Assembly: GCA_964458125.1 (NCBI GenBank)
Contig: CAYWHE010000036.1
Span: forward strand, 1-24,402
Direction: 5' to 3'
Source of the DNA: CAYWHE01 sp964458125
GTDB taxonomy: Bacteria > Bacteroidota > Bacteroidia > AKYH767-A > OLB10
Length of the DNA stretch: 24,402 nt
Shown piece after piece: positions 22,690 to 24,402 of this stretch. Below the pieces are notes generated by a model. That model was given only the letters and a program-made list of their open reading frames with translations, had not been told where the DNA came from and did not search any database. The translations under genes were made by a program, and so were the position numbers. How positions within the stretch are numbered: the first letter of the stretch is position 1; each line of letters opens with the position of its first letter.

Positions 22690-23895
22690 TCAGGTCCTTT
22701 CAATCACCACAGCATAGCCCTGCCCCACTCCAATACACATGGTAACCAAAGCATATCGTTTATTTTGCTGTTGGAGCTCGAGCGCGGCGGAAAAAAGTAT
22801 GCGTGCTCCCGACATACCCAATGGATGTCCCAAAGCAATGGCGCCTCCGTTCGGATTGATGCGGGGGTCATCGTCGGCAAGGCCCCAGGCACGGATGCAG
22901 GCCAAACTTTGTGCTGCAAAGGCTTCATTCAGTTCAATGAGGTCCACATCCTTCATTTTTATGCCTGCACGTTTCAGCGCCTGGTTGGAGGCCTCCACCG
23001 GCCCGATTCCCATGATGCGCGGCTCCACGCCAACCACGGCTCCGGAAAGTATCCTGGCAACAGGTTGCAGGTTATGCTTTTGAATGGCCTCATCTCCGGC
23101 AATTAACAGCGCTGCGGCACCGTCATTCAGTCCGGAAGAATTCCCGGCGGTAACGCTTCCATCCTTTTTAAATGCTGGTTTTAATTTCGCAAGTCCTTCC
23201 ATGGTGGTAGCCGGTTTGATGAACTCATCCTGTTCCAAGTATACAGGCTCTCCTTTTTTCTGGGGGATGGTAACCGCTTCGATTTCCTTCTTAAATCTTC
23301 CCGCCTGCATGGCCTTCGCAGCTTTTTGCTGAGATAAAAAGGAAAACCGGTCCTGGTCATAACGATTTATGTTGTATATGGCCGCCAGGTTCTCAGCCGT
23401 TTCTCCCATAGCTTCCGTGCCGAATTTTTCTTTCATTTTCGGATTGATGAAACGCCAGCCAAAACTGGAATCAAAAAGCTGGACATCTCGTCCAAAAGGA
23501 GTAGACGTTTTAGACATCACCCAGGGACCTCGCGTCATGTTTTCCACACCACCTCCGATGAATAAATTTCCCTGACCGGCTTTGATGTGATTAGCGGCCG
23601 TCATGCAGGCGCTCAGGCCGGAGGCACATAAGCGGTTCACGGTTTCACCCGGAACGGTAAAAGGTATTCCGGCCAGCAACAAGGCCATCCGGGCTACATT
23701 CCGGTTGTCTTCACCGGCCTGGTTGGCACATCCAATCAGCACATCATCAATGGCAGCAGGATCAAGACCGGGATTTTTTTCCAGCAACTTCTTCAGAACA
23801 AAAGCGACCAGATCATCAGTTCGAATGGTGGAGAGGGAACCGGTAAAATTTCCGATGGGTGTCCGGACACCGTTTATTATATATGCGTTTTGCAC
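22690..23895 (-). CDS. 3-oxoadipyl-CoA-type thiolase (PcaF/PaaJ-like acetyl-CoA acyltransferase)
   Basis: Thiolase of 401 residues that would cleave a 3-oxoacyl-CoA with CoA to acetyl-CoA plus a shortened acyl-CoA. The nucleophile is Cys90 (NRLCASG), with His357 (GGAIALGHPLGMSGAR) and the second active-site Cys387 (MCIGVGQG). The segments GCANQAGEDNRNVARMALLL and TMCIGVGQG are characteristic of PcaF/PaaJ enzymes of the beta-ketoadipate and phenylacetyl-CoA pathways; general thiolases more often read CGGGGQG or CAGGGMG there. A fatty-acid beta-oxidation role (FadA-like) is the alternative. No other paa, pca or fad gene is in the window, so the pathway cannot be confirmed from context. Confidence 0.88.
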   Translation of the reverse strand: MQNAYIINGVRTPIGNFTGSLSTIRTDDLVAFVLKKLLEKNPGLDPAAIDDVLIGCANQAGEDNRNVARMALLLAGIPFTVPGETVNRLCASGLSACMTAANHIKAGQGNLFIGGGVENMTRGPWVMSKTSTPFGRDVQLFDSSFGWRFINPKMKEKFGTEAMGETAENLAAIYNINRYDQDRFSFLSQQKAAKAMQAGRFKKEIEAVTIPQKKGEPVYLEQDEFIKPATTMEGLAKLKPAFKKDGSVTAGNSSGLNDGAAALLIAGDEAIQKHNLQPVARILSGAVVGVEPRIMGIGPVEASNQALKRAGIKMKDVDLIELNEAFAAQSLACIRAWGLADDDPRINPNGGAIALGHPLGMSGARILFSAALELQQQNKRYALVTMCIGVGQGYAVVIERT

Positions 23896-23974
23896 GGCAA
23901 TCAGATTTAGGCTGTAAAACTGCTGCTTTTTAGGGAGATGTGCAATACGGAACAGCGATACGCGCAGATTATCC

Positions 23975-23982
23975 CAAACATA
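23975..23982 (-). promoter_or_regulatory. candidate -7 element for the thiolase gene
   Basis: Read on the minus strand this is TATGTTTG, a full match to TAnnTTTG. No good -33 TTTG lies 19-21 bp upstream (the nearest TTTG is only 8 bp away). It would give a leader of roughly 70 bases before the ATG at 23895. Confidence 0.4.
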
Positions 23983-24290
23983 AATAATTTCAAAAATTTC
24001 GAACTGTAAATCCCTCTATCGTATCAGGAAATGTCGAAAGGTAGTTTGGGCAATGGGATCACAGCAAATTCTCAGCATGATGAAACCGAAGCAGAAAAAT
24101 CAAGGGTATGAGCCCCAGGGCAAGTACCGTACCCATCCCGATTGGCTTCGCTTTCGGGATTCATTCGACTACGACTTTCACTTCGGACGTTGTCCTGGCT
24201 TTATTTCCTGAATTAACAATTAGTTAGTAATCAGGTGGCTGAGGCTTTTTATTCAAAATCGGTTTAATATGCCAGCGGAGAGGAGGCCGA
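23983..24290. other. intergenic stretch with an inverted repeat
   Basis: No gene supported. It contains a 7-bp inverted repeat ATCCCGA/TCGGGAT (24135-24141 and 24154-24160, 12-base loop) in a locally GC-richer patch. A 39-codon plus-strand frame from ATG 24108 runs through the same patch but has no recognisable protein features. I see no terminator for the minus-strand gene ending at 24291. Confidence 0.4.
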
Positions 24291-24402
24291 TTAATAACCC
24301 GTACTTCCATATAAATAAGGATTATCGGCATAGAGTTTATCCGTTGCTGATGCTGCGGCTTTGATCTGGTTTACCGTATCATTGTCCAGGTCCACTGACT
24401 CC
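24291..24402 (-). CDS. C-terminal end of an unidentified protein (partial)
   Basis: The last 36 codons of a minus-strand frame run in from the right edge and end at TAA (24291-24293). The tail reads ESVDLDNDTVNQIKAAASAT, then DKLYADNPYLYGSTGY. Composition and codon use look real and open reading continues to the window edge. The family cannot be named from this fragment. Confidence 0.55.
   Translation of the reverse strand, partial: ESVDLDNDTVNQIKAAASATDKLYADNPYLYGSTGY

Noticed and set aside
22501..23106. 201-codon plus-strand frame overlapping the thiolase
   Set aside because: Antisense to a clear thiolase with catalytic residues; translation has low-complexity composition and no family features.
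1..24402. CRISPR arrays, tRNA/rRNA genes, transposases, prophage or defence islands
   Set aside because: No regularly spaced repeats, cloverleaf sequences, transposase motifs or defence-type domains beyond a lone AlbA_2 protein were seen.

Overview
The window is chromosomal DNA from a member of the Bacteroidota. The evidence is a gliding-motility-type adhesin with a type B C-terminal domain, a PorP/SprF outer-membrane protein, a PorE-like TPR/propeller/OmpA protein, an M36 protease with a type A type IX secretion (T9SS) sorting tail, two TonB-dependent receptors with carboxypeptidase-regulatory-like N-terminal domains, and promoters of the TTTG-N19-TAnnTTTG kind instead of sigma70 -35/-10 boxes. 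The genus cannot be fixed from the sequence. The content fits a free-living aerobic or gliding lineage (Chitinophagia, Saprospiria or Cytophagia-like) better than a gut Bacteroides, but that is inference.

Layout. Positions 1-267 hold a decayed reading frame on the minus strand and no intact gene. Positions 274-5711 (+) form a three-gene unit: PKD/SprB-repeat adhesin, PorP/SprF, PorE-like protein. This is the usual make-up of a T9SS type B cargo with its dedicated outer-membrane partner and envelope anchor. Positions 5809-10546 are on the minus strand: a nitronate monooxygenase, a SanA/YdcF-like DUF218 membrane protein, and a secreted M36 metalloprotease with its own consensus promoter and an intrinsic terminator. 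At 10649-12620 prmC (-) and ribD (+) are divergent. Positions 12868-15285 (+) are a tight three-gene operon: DMT-type permease, YigZ/IMPACT protein, M42-type aminopeptidase.

The clearest regulatory element is a TPP riboswitch on the minus strand at about 17834-17910. It sits just upstream of a lone TonB-dependent receptor (15361-17778), which makes that receptor a likely outer-membrane importer of thiamin or a thiamin precursor. A 14-bp perfect palindrome lies immediately upstream of the riboswitch, followed by an AlbA_2/winged-helix protein gene. A second large TonB receptor (18805-21594, +) ends in a strong terminator. An HU DNA-binding protein follows (22064-22336, +), with an unusual AT-rich leader and its own terminator. 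A PcaF/PaaJ-type thiolase (22690-23895, -) and the last 36 codons of an unidentified minus-strand gene close the window.

Most genes belong to families I recognise. I did not find a clearly novel defence, mobile or biosynthetic system, and saw no CRISPR array, tRNA, rRNA or intact insertion sequence. The observations most worth following are the thiamin-regulated receptor with its palindrome, the adhesin/PorP/PorE-like module with an atypical OmpA domain, and the HU leader.
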